Assembly: GCA_951394405.1 (NCBI GenBank)
Contig: OX596338.1
Location: 1,984,001-2,048,000, forward strand
Direction of reading: 5' to 3'
Source: Coprinellus micaceus
Lineage: Eukaryota > Basidiomycota > Agaricomycetes > Agaricales > Psathyrellaceae
Length of the DNA: 64,000 bases
The notes under the pieces are model-generated. The model worked only from the letters and a program-made list of their open reading frames with translations, was not told the origin of the DNA and did not search any database. The translations under genes and the position numbers were made by a program. The first letter of the stretch is position 1; the number at the start of each line of letters is the position of its first letter. This document shows, one piece after another, positions 56,546-64,000 of the stretch.

Positions 56546-57273
56546 ATGGTTCCGCTCCCCCCTCCGCCGCCGGGGCTCCTCGTCTTTCTATCCCTCTCCC
56601 TCCCCGGTCTGTTATGCATCCTTATTGGCGCATACACACTGGCCTGTTCTCACCACAAAAGCTCCTCGAGCTCGGGCTGAACGCGTACCGTACGAACTCT
56701 CTGAAGATGCTGTTGGAAAAGGACATCGTTACCAAGGCCCAAGAAGCAGAGGTCTCCGCTTTGCGAACCGAGAACCAGGAACTTCGAGATGAGGTTCAAT
56801 GCTTGAAGCGGATGAAGGAGGAAGTCGAGGGCACGATGATGGAGAGAGATGCCGATTTTTTGGAGCTTGAGGCGGCCTGGACGAAGGAGAAGGACGAGTT
56901 GATGCGCGATGCTGAACTGAGCGTCACACAGCATACCGCCGACATCGCAGCGCTCACCATGAGCTTGCACGCGATGCGTGTCGAATGCGTATCGAAGGAT
57001 ACTGAGGTCCGGGTTCTGATAGAGGCCAAGGAACACCTCGAAACCACCAACACGAAGCAAGAGGAGAAGATCCTGGAGCTCACGGATAAGCTCTCAGAAT
57101 ATAGTCGGCTTACCAAGGCCCTGAACGCAAATCATACTCCAGACTCCTCGCCTCTCCGCGCCCTTCCCGAACGCGATCTTTTCCAGACATCGTGGGTGTT
57201 GGAAACGAAATCGGCAACGACGAGTCCTTGTCGACGTCCGCATGCCTCAAGGAGCCCACGGAAGGGATCTTAA
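56546..57273 (+). pseudogene. Array member 5, one-base frameshift after the membrane segment
   Basis: From the ATG at 56546 the frame encodes MVPLPPPPPGLLVFLSLSLP and then a membrane segment (LLCILIGAYTLACSHHK); GAYTL matches GAYTLF of member 8. That frame soon stops. From about 56660 the coil continues one frame over (KLLELGLNAYRTNSLKMLLE), again matching KLLELER of member 8. The change falls at an AAAA run and fits a one-base loss. The coil then runs cleanly to 57273 with the family motif EKILELTDKLSEYSRL. Either a pseudogene, a frameshifted allele or a sequence error. Confidence 0.72.
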
Positions 57274-57854
57274 GCCCGACTGTAACCTAGTCCGCTCGGG
57301 AAGAAATTTTAGCATTTCGTGTGATACGAGAATAGAGAGTCGATGTCAGTGATTCTCTCTTTCCGTCTTTGTCCCTAAGACCGTCCCCCTCCAGTATGAA
57401 ATAGGCGCCCAATCCCGATCGGAATTTCTCCCAATCCCCGCTCCTGCACCTACGGTCTTCTTTCATGTTGCAAATTCTTCTTCTGTTTCCAAGCTTTCAA
57501 CCAGTCTGACCTTCTTCTCGCTCCACACCTATCTGCTTGGTTCTATCCTCACATTCTCATCAGACCTCTGACGTGAGTGTCAAACCGTATTCGGCGAAAA
57601 CACAGCTCTTCCAGAGCATTTCATGGCCTCGTGTCCGGCCGCAGCATATAATTACCGTCACATATATAGCTTTACATAAAATCAAAGCCACCAAACATAT
57701 TCCTCCCACTTTTATCTGCTGAGAGACGCTTCAAATTCCAGGCAACTCAATTGGCGCCAGTGGAGGATTTGCCAGGTACTCGAAAACTTGACTCTCCATC
57801 ACGGAACGCCATACCTAACAAGTTCCATTTCTAGGTATCACACCCACATAAGCG
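57274..57854. other. Spacer between array members 5 and 6
   Basis: 581 bp without a recognised coding sequence. An AT-rich patch near 57655-57690 precedes member 6. Confidence 0.4.
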
Positions 57855-58847
57855 ATGATCATCCCCCTTGCTATTTCCGCACCCCCTTATGAACCCCTCG
57901 CCGGCTACACCATCGCGCTACTCGCCCTCGTCCTCTTTGGCGCGCACGCGTTAGTCTCCGCCTATCGCATGAAGCAACTCGAGCGCGAACTCAAGACGTG
58001 GAGGGCCGATCTCTTGAGGATATCCTCCGAGAGAAAAGCTGATCTCTTGGGGATATCCTCTGAGAGAAAAGCCGTGTCCAGACACAAGGACGCTCAAATA
58101 TCGACGTTAACAGCAACCGTCCACACCAAAGAACGCGAGATCAACGCTGAGATCTGGAAGCGCCGCTCAATGACATCGGAGAACAAGACCTTGTTGCAGG
58201 AGAGGGATAGACTGGCCAAGGTGAAAGAGCAATTGGTCAGCGAAAACGAGATTCTGCTCAGCGAGAACGAAGAGTTGGCCAAGCAGAAGAAGGGAATGGT
58301 CGAGGAGGGGAAAGCCCAATTATTCGCTTTCCAAAAAAAGGCGGAGAGATTAGAGACCAGAATTCTTGCACTCAGGAAGGCGAAGGAAGAAGCAGAGGCA
58401 ACGATGCTGAAGAGAGAAGCAGCGTGGACAACGGAGAGAGCTCGTCTCATGCGGTCGACCTCGATTGCTTGCACCCGCGGTGGAGATACCAACTTGAGGG
58501 TCGTGGACTCTGAAAAGGCGTGGGCCGAGTGTGCATCGAAGGACGGCCAAATCCAAAAACTCGCGAAGGAAAAAGAGGATTTAGAAGTTACGAGGGAGAA
58601 ACACGAGGACAAGATAGTGGAACTCACCGACAAGCTGTCCGAGTACCATCGCCGTCTCGCGTCTAGTGGAGAACGCGATGGGCCATCTGACAGTTCCCTC
58701 GCTCTGCCAGCTGACCCAGACCATAATATTTACTGCCCCTCATGCTCCCATTGGCGCTTTCGCCATAACGAAGACGGTACGAGTTCAGGGCCTTGGCGCC
58801 TCAGCCATAAGAAAGACGGTACGAATTCGGGGCCTTGGGACCAGTAA
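57855..58847 (+). CDS. Membrane-anchored coiled-coil protein, array member 6
   Basis: Single exon, 330 residues, the longest member. Hydrophobic segment LAGYTIALLALVLFGAHALV (residues 15-34) precedes YRMKQLEREL and a coil of about 230 residues. A 33-bp unit is duplicated at 58005-58037 and 58038-58070 (30 of 33 bases equal), doubling ADLLRISSERK. The family motif is DKIVELTDKLSEYHRRLASS near 265. The tail has CPSC and a second internal repeat around DGTSSGPW and DGTNSGPW. Function unknown. Confidence 0.77.
   Translation: MIIPLAISAPPYEPLAGYTIALLALVLFGAHALVSAYRMKQLERELKTWRADLLRISSERKADLLGISSERKAVSRHKDAQISTLTATVHTKEREINAEIWKRRSMTSENKTLLQERDRLAKVKEQLVSENEILLSENEELAKQKKGMVEEGKAQLFAFQKKAERLETRILALRKAKEEAEATMLKREAAWTTERARLMRSTSIACTRGGDTNLRVVDSEKAWAECASKDGQIQKLAKEKEDLEVTREKHEDKIVELTDKLSEYHRRLASSGERDGPSDSSLALPADPDHNIYCPSCSHWRFRHNEDGTSSGPWRLSHKKDGTNSGPWDQ
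58005..58070 (+). repeat. In-frame 33-bp tandem duplication
   Basis: Two head-to-tail copies differ at three positions and encode ADLLRISSERK then ADLLGISSERK within the coil of array member 6. Eleven residues per unit roughly keeps heptad-type periodicity (a hendecad). Confidence 0.85.
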
Positions 58848-59285
58848 CAATAGCATTGCCGTAGATTAGGTTCGGAGGGGGTCGAGGTGACTCAGTAATA
58901 GAAACCAAAAATGTGCCCAAGGGCGCTAATTCCATACGGACATTGTGATGATACAATTTTTACTTTAGCTGACGATCAAAGTGCCCTCGCTTTCTTGCTC
59001 GCGTCACGGGCGCTTAAATGCGGCGGGGCTGTGCGCTGGCAGGAAATGGCGATACTAGGCGGCCACAGCCCTTCCGTTTGGGGTCTCAGCCGTCCACGAC
59101 ACAAATCAAGCGTCGGGTTCTCCCTCCACCGTCGACTTCCCACTCACTCAACCATTCGAAGTTCGAACACTGTTCACCAGCTCCGGAAACGCTAAGCTAT
59201 CAAGACAGTTTTAACGCCAGGGACGCCGCCACGATTTCACATCGTTGGGCACCAAGGATTGCGAGCGCACGGACAGTCAGGAAAC
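58848..59285. other. Spacer between array members 6 and 7
   Basis: 438 bp, no recognised gene. GGGCGCTTAAAT at 59008-59019 repeats exactly the 12-mer at 48247; a shorter GGGCGCTAATT lies at 58921. Confidence 0.4.
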
Positions 59286-60257
59286 ATGATCCCGCTCCCT
59301 TCGATTTCCTCCCTCCTCCCGAGCTACTCCTCCTCGGTACCCGCCTTCTATTTCCTGCTTCATCTAGCCGCATATGCGCTACTATCGACGCACTTGATGA
59401 AGCGAGTCAAGCTCGAGCTCAGGGCGTGCAGGTTGGATGCCTTGAGGGTATCGCAACTGGAGAAGGATGTGCTGGTCAGAGAGAAGGAGAGCCTGGAACG
59501 CGAAAAGGATGGCTTGGAGAGAGAGAAAGAACGACTGGGGTGCGAGAATGAGAGGATGGTCAAAGAAAGGGAAGCCCAATCACTTGCGTTCAACGCAGAG
59601 GTCGAAGAAATGCAAGGAGTTGTCGCTGCCCTAAAGAAGTCCAATGAGGATGCAGAGGCCCGGGTGCTCGAACAAAAGATGGAATTCTTGGACCTGAAGG
59701 CGAAGTGGGCCGGTGAGCGAGACGAACTCCAAAAGGAGAACACACTCGTGGCCTCACAGTGCAGTACCAGAATATCCGCGCTAGCTGAACAACTACAAGA
59801 GATGGAGAGAGACCGCGAAGATCAAAAGCAGCAAATCCGGTCTTTGGCTCAGGCGAAGGAGGTCCTCGAAAAGACCAACGGAGATCTGAGAGATAAGACG
59901 CTGGAACTCGGCGACAAACTCTACGAATATCATACTCAATTCACCCAGTTCGTCACCGGCGACCCCCTCGCGGTGTTTCGAGATCCTCCCACCTCTGACT
60001 TTGGACCTGCAAATCGTGAAGAGGGCGAAGGCGAGGGAGAACAAGGAGCCCAGCAGACCCAGTCGGCAGATTCCAGTCCCTGCTGGAACCTTTATAAGGG
60101 TGTTCACTCTCCTCCCCGAAGTCCGTATCGGCACGAACGCAGCCATGCAAGGGCACTTGGACTGTTCAATAAAATGGGCCATCCGGAGCCCGGCACTGTC
60201 CTACCAACTGAAGGCAACCCAGAGTCAACAGAGGAGAAACGAGATTTATCTGGCTGA
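59286..60257 (+). CDS. Membrane-anchored coiled-coil protein, array member 7
   Basis: Single exon, 323 residues. Hydrophobic segment SVPAFYFLLHLAAYALLSTH (about residues 17-36), then KRVKLELRACRLDAL and a dense coil with repeated EREK units (EKESLEREKDGLEREKERL). The family motif has drifted to DKTLELGDKLYEYHTQF near 215 and is followed by TGDPLAVFRDPP, like the GDP/DPL start of the tails of members 2 and 3. The last 90 residues are Ser/Pro-rich and disordered. The ATG at 59286 is the first in frame. Function unknown. Confidence 0.77.
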   Translation: MIPLPSISSLLPSYSSSVPAFYFLLHLAAYALLSTHLMKRVKLELRACRLDALRVSQLEKDVLVREKESLEREKDGLEREKERLGCENERMVKEREAQSLAFNAEVEEMQGVVAALKKSNEDAEARVLEQKMEFLDLKAKWAGERDELQKENTLVASQCSTRISALAEQLQEMERDREDQKQQIRSLAQAKEVLEKTNGDLRDKTLELGDKLYEYHTQFTQFVTGDPLAVFRDPPTSDFGPANREEGEGEGEQGAQQTQSADSSPCWNLYKGVHSPPRSPYRHERSHARALGLFNKMGHPEPGTVLPTEGNPESTEEKRDLSG

Positions 60258-60366
60258 CCGAGAAGTAGCTTGACCCTGGATAGAGTCGAAACGCAACCAA
60301 AAGATGTTATTCCAACACGTATATCATACTGTTACAAATTCAACCTTCCCATACTGGCGAAAGCAT

Positions 60367-61127
60367 TTACTCGTAGAGCCAGGGCTCGACAACGGAGGTG
60401 TACTGGGTGACGCCCTCAGGGAACCAGCTGGATGAGGGAGAATATGATTAGTCGATGTCGCAATTCATTCGACCCAAGTGAACTTACAGCTTGATCTCCT
60501 TCTCAGCGTTCTCAACGGTGTCGGAACCGTGGCAGATGTTACGGCCAACGGCGAGGGCGTAGTCGCCACGGATGGTGCCGACGGCGGAGGCGAGGGGGTT
60601 GGTGGCACCGAGCATGGCGCGGCCGGTCTTGACGGCGTCAAGGCCCTCCCAGACCATACCGACGACGGGGCCGGAGGCCATGTACTTGATGAGGCCGGCG
60701 AAGAAGCCCTTGCCAGCAAGGTCAGCGTAGTCTGTAGCGGGAGGGGGTTCGGGAGAAGTCAGGGAAGGATGGCGCGTGGAGGGTGATCGATGTGAGGGAA
60801 AACGGGGAGGCAGGCAGGGATAAGCGAGATGAAATCGATGTCGATAGATGCGTGTCCAAAGGTGAGAGGAGATCGATATCGATATGTCAGTCCTCGAATT
60901 TTAGAGGAGGAGGAGCAAGACGTACGCTTCTCGAGGTGCTCAGGGGTAGCGTGGACAAGCTTCAAAGCGATGAGCTTGAAGCCACGCTTCTCGAAGCGGG
61001 CGATGATCTCGCCGACGAGTCCACGCTGGACACCGTCGGGCTACTTGGCTGTCAGCGGGATGTTCAGGAGATGAAGTGACGAGCAGCACACCTTGACCAT
61101 GATGTAGGTGCGCTCTGCCTGGGACAT
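60367..61127 (-). CDS. YNK1: Nucleoside diphosphate kinase
   Basis: Exons 61127-61092, 61040-60926, 60731-60488 and 60427-60367 give 151 residues, the standard size. [20 protein letters not shown] opens the domain; [40 protein letters not shown] and [20 protein letters not shown] follow, the last holding the phosphohistidine in the NICHGSD motif; WFPEG and EPWLYE close it. It passes phosphate from ATP to other NDPs. The second intron (60732-60925) is long for this window. It shares a 178-bp divergent promoter with QCR7 and splits the coiled-coil array. Confidence 0.95.
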
Positions 61128-61305
61128 GTTGGATGAGATCTGGGTCGAGAAGCCGTCTGTCTACCTTTTTATACGCGTCGAGGCCATTTTTTATCTCGTC
61201 GCGATAATCAAAATCAGTCACGGGGCCTCGACTCCTAACAAGGCCAAAGCAAGAATCCGGAAGAGCCCGTCTCCAAATACTTTGCTCCCCACTGCTACAG
61301 CCAAG

Positions 61306-62080
61306 ATGGTCTTTGGTCCCCTCAGCGTCTCCCTCGCACCCTACATCCAGTCCTCAAAGACCCTCTCCAAATGGGTCACCCCCATTGCCAACTGGTACGC
61401 CAATGCCTCCAGGTATAGGCAGTATGGCTTCAAGTACGACGATTTGGGTGCGTCTCTTTCTCGTATGGGCAAGGCGGATGTGGAAGCAAGTGAAGGACAG
61501 TGGATCGGTGGGGGGTTCTGTATTTCGGGGGATTTGATTGGCCGGAGAAGAGAGCAATGAACTGACGGGTTTCCCTTGGATGAACAGTGGTGGAGGAGAC
61601 CCCCGCCGTCCAGCGTGTACGTGTTCTCGTTCCCTCCGACTTTTATCTAAACGAGAACTAATCAACTTCCCTCCATTTTGCCACACCGGACTGGTATTCT
61701 CTTCACCGCACCTCAAACTCAAAACAGGCTCTCGATCGTCTGACCCTCCGCGAGTCCTACGACCGCGCCTACCGCCTCAAGCGCGCTTCCCAGGCAAGCG
61801 TGCTCCACAAGCCCCTCGAGAAGGACCAGTGGACCAAGTCTGAGGAGGTGCGTGCTCTGCCTTTCAGGGAGAGGGAAGGTTGACTGACGACCCGATGTTT
61901 CATTCGCGCCTTCGCGCTGCTCTCTCTCAATACGTCAACTCCATACCGTCATCCATGTCCCTCGCCTCAACCACGAACTGAATCCAGGACGTTCGCTACC
62001 TCACCCCCCACATCTCCAACGTCGTCGCGGAGGACGCCGAGAGGCAAAAGTGGGACACTATCCTCGTCAAGAAGAACTAG
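61306..62080 (+). CDS. QCR7: Cytochrome bc1 complex subunit 7
   Basis: Exons 61306-61447, 61588-61616, 61728-61847 and 61988-62080 give 127 residues, equal to yeast Qcr7. Family features are WYANASRYRQYGFKYDDLVV, VQRALDRLTLRESYDRAYRL and RASQASVLHKPLEKDQWTK, then DVRYLTPHISNVVAEDAERQ. It is a matrix-side subunit of respiratory complex III next to cytochrome b. FMP25 elsewhere in the window also serves complex III, but they are 38 kb apart. Confidence 0.93.
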
Positions 62081-62253
62081 ACGAAGAGACACCGACTACC
62101 CTAGACTCCGGCAATACACACCATCATTTTATCTACTTTATTCTATGGGGAGGATAATCCTATCAGAGCATTTGGATCGGTTCATGCCGTGGCCCCCAAG
62201 CTCCGAGCACTTCCCATTGACCCCCGCTCGCGTGCCCTCGCCTTCCACCCGCC

Positions 62254-62967
62254 TTACAACGGCCCACTAGATCTATCCAGTGCACCAGACGCAGACGCAG
62301 CAGGCCTTCTGAAACGCTTACGATGCGAGGACCGAGTTCGCGGCCGCTGCATCGCCTTGGCCGCCGAACTGTTGAATGTCGCGTTCATGTCGCCGACGGC
62401 TACAAGACGGCGGTGGTACTCGGAGAGTTTGTCGGTGAGTTCCGTTATTTTGTCGGTGTATCGCTCGCTCGTGGCCTCAACGCCCTCCATGGCCTGCGTC
62501 AAGGCCTGGATCTGAACATCCTTTGATGCGCACAGGGCATCCATCCCTTGGATGCTTGCCTTGAGCTCGATGATATCGGCGGCGTGCCGAGAGGAAATGG
62601 CGAGTTCGTTCAACGTCCTCTCAAGCTCGTCTCTCTCCCTGCCCCATTTCGCCTCCATCTCCAAGAACCCAACCTCTCGCTTTAGTATCCGAGCTTCGAC
62701 TTCCTCCTTTTGCTTCGTGGTCTCGAGAACGCGCCGTCGCAGTCCCTCCACCTCGGCCGTTAAAGCCGCCGTCCGGGCCCCCTCCTCCCCTAATAATTTG
62801 GCGAACAGGGACTGGCATTTGCTGCGCTCTAGTTCGAGAAGTTTGGCGTGGTAGGTGGAAAATAGTGTGTAGGCGCCGAAGAGCGCGAATGCGAGGATTG
62901 AGATGGCGCAGCCGACGAGGATGAGCTGGATGAGGAGGTCTGAGAGCGCGGTGAGGAGTGAGGACAT
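62254..62967 (-). CDS. Membrane-anchored coiled-coil protein, array member 8
   Basis: Single exon, 237 residues, on the opposite strand to members 1-7. The hydrophobic segment is strong (LIQLILVGCAISILAFALFG, residues 13-32), then AYTLFSTYHAKLLELERSKC. The coil runs to about 195 and includes EVEARILKREVGFLEMEAKW, close to member 5 and 7 sequence. The family motif is DKITELTDKLSEYHRRLVAV. The tail is short and basic (RPRTRSSHRKRFRR). It converges with QCR7, with 173 bp between stops. Function unknown. Confidence 0.78.
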   Translation of the reverse strand: MSSLLTALSDLLIQLILVGCAISILAFALFGAYTLFSTYHAKLLELERSKCQSLFAKLLGEEGARTAALTAEVEGLRRRVLETTKQKEEVEARILKREVGFLEMEAKWGRERDELERTLNELAISSRHAADIIELKASIQGMDALCASKDVQIQALTQAMEGVEATSERYTDKITELTDKLSEYHRRLVAVGDMNATFNSSAAKAMQRPRTRSSHRKRFRRPAASASGALDRSSGPL

Positions 62968-63345
62968 CGTTCGTAGGCGCTTGTCTCCCGAAGCCTGCCT
63001 TCGAAGCGCTCAAGATCGTGTTGTGTTGGTACTGGAGATGGGGGAAGAAATTGGGGAGTCGCGGGGAACGGCAGTGACGCATATATTGTCCGTGCGTGCT
63101 GGAGTTTGAAATTGTGACATACGAGGCTGTGGGTGTTGGACAGCCCTTGCACTTGCCTGCCTTGCTTGTTACTTCGGGCGCTGATGCAGCGTGGATCGTG
63201 GGGGGCCATTCGGAGTGGGTTACGACGATAGAGCCATTCAGGACGGATCACGCTATGCACTCCCAAGTCGTTGAAATTTGTAAATTTGAAACGTTGAAAG
63301 CGTGAATTTGTGCTATGGGTATAGATTACACACCTCACCTAATAC
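62968..63345. other. Spacer between array members 8 and 9
   Basis: 378 bp holding the promoter of member 8 and the 3' flank of member 9. No recognised motif. Confidence 0.4.
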
Positions 63346-64000
63346 TCAACGTCGTCCGTCTCGTCCTTGGCTGGGTTTCGACCGCCCACCCACCTTCCTT
63401 GCATGACGCCGGTCGTACCGATCAGGGTTCACGCTCAGACGTGGACCATACACCAGGGATTCTGTTAAGGAGTACGAGGGACTGTTTGCCGCTGACTGCG
63501 TTTGCTTGGGCCCCCATTCAGCCCCACTATAATCAGGAGGGGGCGCGGGAGGAAGAAAGCTGGTGGGATATTGGGCTGAAGTGGGAGAGAGGGCTTCGTT
63601 CAGGAGTATGCGGTATTCGGACAGTTTATCGGTGAGGCTCAAGACCTTCTCCTCAAGCTTCCCGTTTGCGTCCTCGAGGTCTGCTTTGTCCAGGGATGTC
63701 GTACGGATCTGAAATTCTTTGGATTCGCACTTCATCTCCGTTGCTCGTAGCTTTGTCGTGAGTGTGGCGATTTCAGCGGTGAGGTTCGAGGCGGCGAGCA
63801 AGTGTTCCCTCTCCAGCTCCTCCTTCTGCTTCAAGAGCAAGTACTCTAGCATCTCTTTGCTCCGGGTCGCTTTGAGGTCTGCCTTTGCCTGTGAGAGCGT
63901 CTTGATCTGAGCGTCTTTCGCTTCGCAATCAATCTTCATGACGTGTAGGCGCTCGTTGAGAGCGGCGATGGACTCGACGGCATACTTTGAGATCGTAAAC
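63346..64000 (-). CDS. Coiled-coil protein, array member 9 (5' end outside the window)
   Basis: The frame is open from 63346 to the right edge, giving about 217 C-terminal residues; the start and any membrane segment lie beyond 64000. Coil sequence includes AKDAQIKTLSQAKADLKATR and ATEMKCESKEFQIRTTSLDK. The family motif is EKVLSLTDKLSEYRILL. The tail is Pro/Ser/Tyr-rich (LPPAPPPDYSGAEWGPKQT), and GPKQTQSA resembles GAQQTQSADSSP in the tail of member 7, so these two may be sister copies. Confidence 0.75.
   Translation of the reverse strand, partial: FTISKYAVESIAALNERLHVMKIDCEAKDAQIKTLSQAKADLKATRSKEMLEYLLLKQKEELEREHLLAASNLTAEIATLTTKLRATEMKCESKEFQIRTTSLDKADLEDANGKLEEKVLSLTDKLSEYRILLNEALSPTSAQYPTSFLPPAPPPDYSGAEWGPKQTQSAANSPSYSLTESLVYGPRLSVNPDRYDRRHARKVGGRSKPSQGRDGRR

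Noticed and set aside
48798..60257. Idea that the coiled-coil array is one large broken gene
   Set aside because: Each unit has its own ATG, membrane segment, family motif and stop, so these are separate genes.
1..64000. tRNA, rRNA, CRISPR arrays, prophage or viral genes
   Set aside because: I looked for tRNA T-loop patterns in spacers, regular short repeats and phage-type genes by eye and found none. A tRNA scan would settle the first point.

Overview
The window reads as nuclear DNA of a filamentous basidiomycete, most likely an Agaricomycete. The housekeeping genes are split by many 47-66 bp GT-AG introns. A DUF6533-type seven-helix protein, NYN-domain proteins and a DOMON/cytochrome b561 protein, all common in mushroom-forming fungi, are present. 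No prokaryotic signals, CRISPR arrays, tRNA or rRNA genes were seen. The exon maps given were built by hand from frame continuity, splice sites and family knowledge.

Left part (1-25.6 kb). The window opens exactly on a 647-bp element with 42-bp terminal inverted repeats and no transposase. Conserved genes follow: SHQ1 (-), anthranilate synthase TRP2 (+), mitochondrial ribosomal protein uS2m (-), ribosome-associated Hsp70 SSB (+), a decayed F-box-like stretch, a 13-exon DUF6533 gene (+), RFC2 (-) and the CAF-1 large subunit (+) sharing a promoter packed with ACGCG motifs, a lysine-rich unknown (-), an FMP25-like mitochondrial RCC1 protein (-) and a membrane-anchored histidine acid phosphatase (+).

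Middle part (26.9-48 kb). Four tandem paralogues (A-D) encode an N-terminal NYN ribonuclease-like domain and a C-terminal winged-helix/LOTUS-like domain. B and C keep the acidic catalytic residues, while A and D have lost most of them and A also carries an in-frame stop. Then come TACO1/YebC (-), a SLC26/SUL-type sulfate permease with STAS domain (-), about 2.2 kb without genes, STRAP WD40 protein (+), an NTF2-like unknown (+), an SDR oxidoreductase with a long N-terminal extension (+), CMC2 (-) and transketolase (+).

Right part (48.8-64 kb). Nine related genes or gene remnants encode a short N-terminal membrane segment, a long coiled coil and a conserved motif close to ELxDKLSEYxRRL near the C-terminus. 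The intact ones are single-exon, unlike their neighbours. They are interrupted by a DOMON/b561 gene (-) and by the divergent pair NDK (-) / QCR7 (+). Two members carry frameshifts and the last runs off the window. I do not recognise this family; it is the best candidate here for an undescribed system.

Gene-structure curiosities recur: two independent 6-nt microexons (STRAP, transketolase) and two GC-AG introns (TRP2, transketolase).
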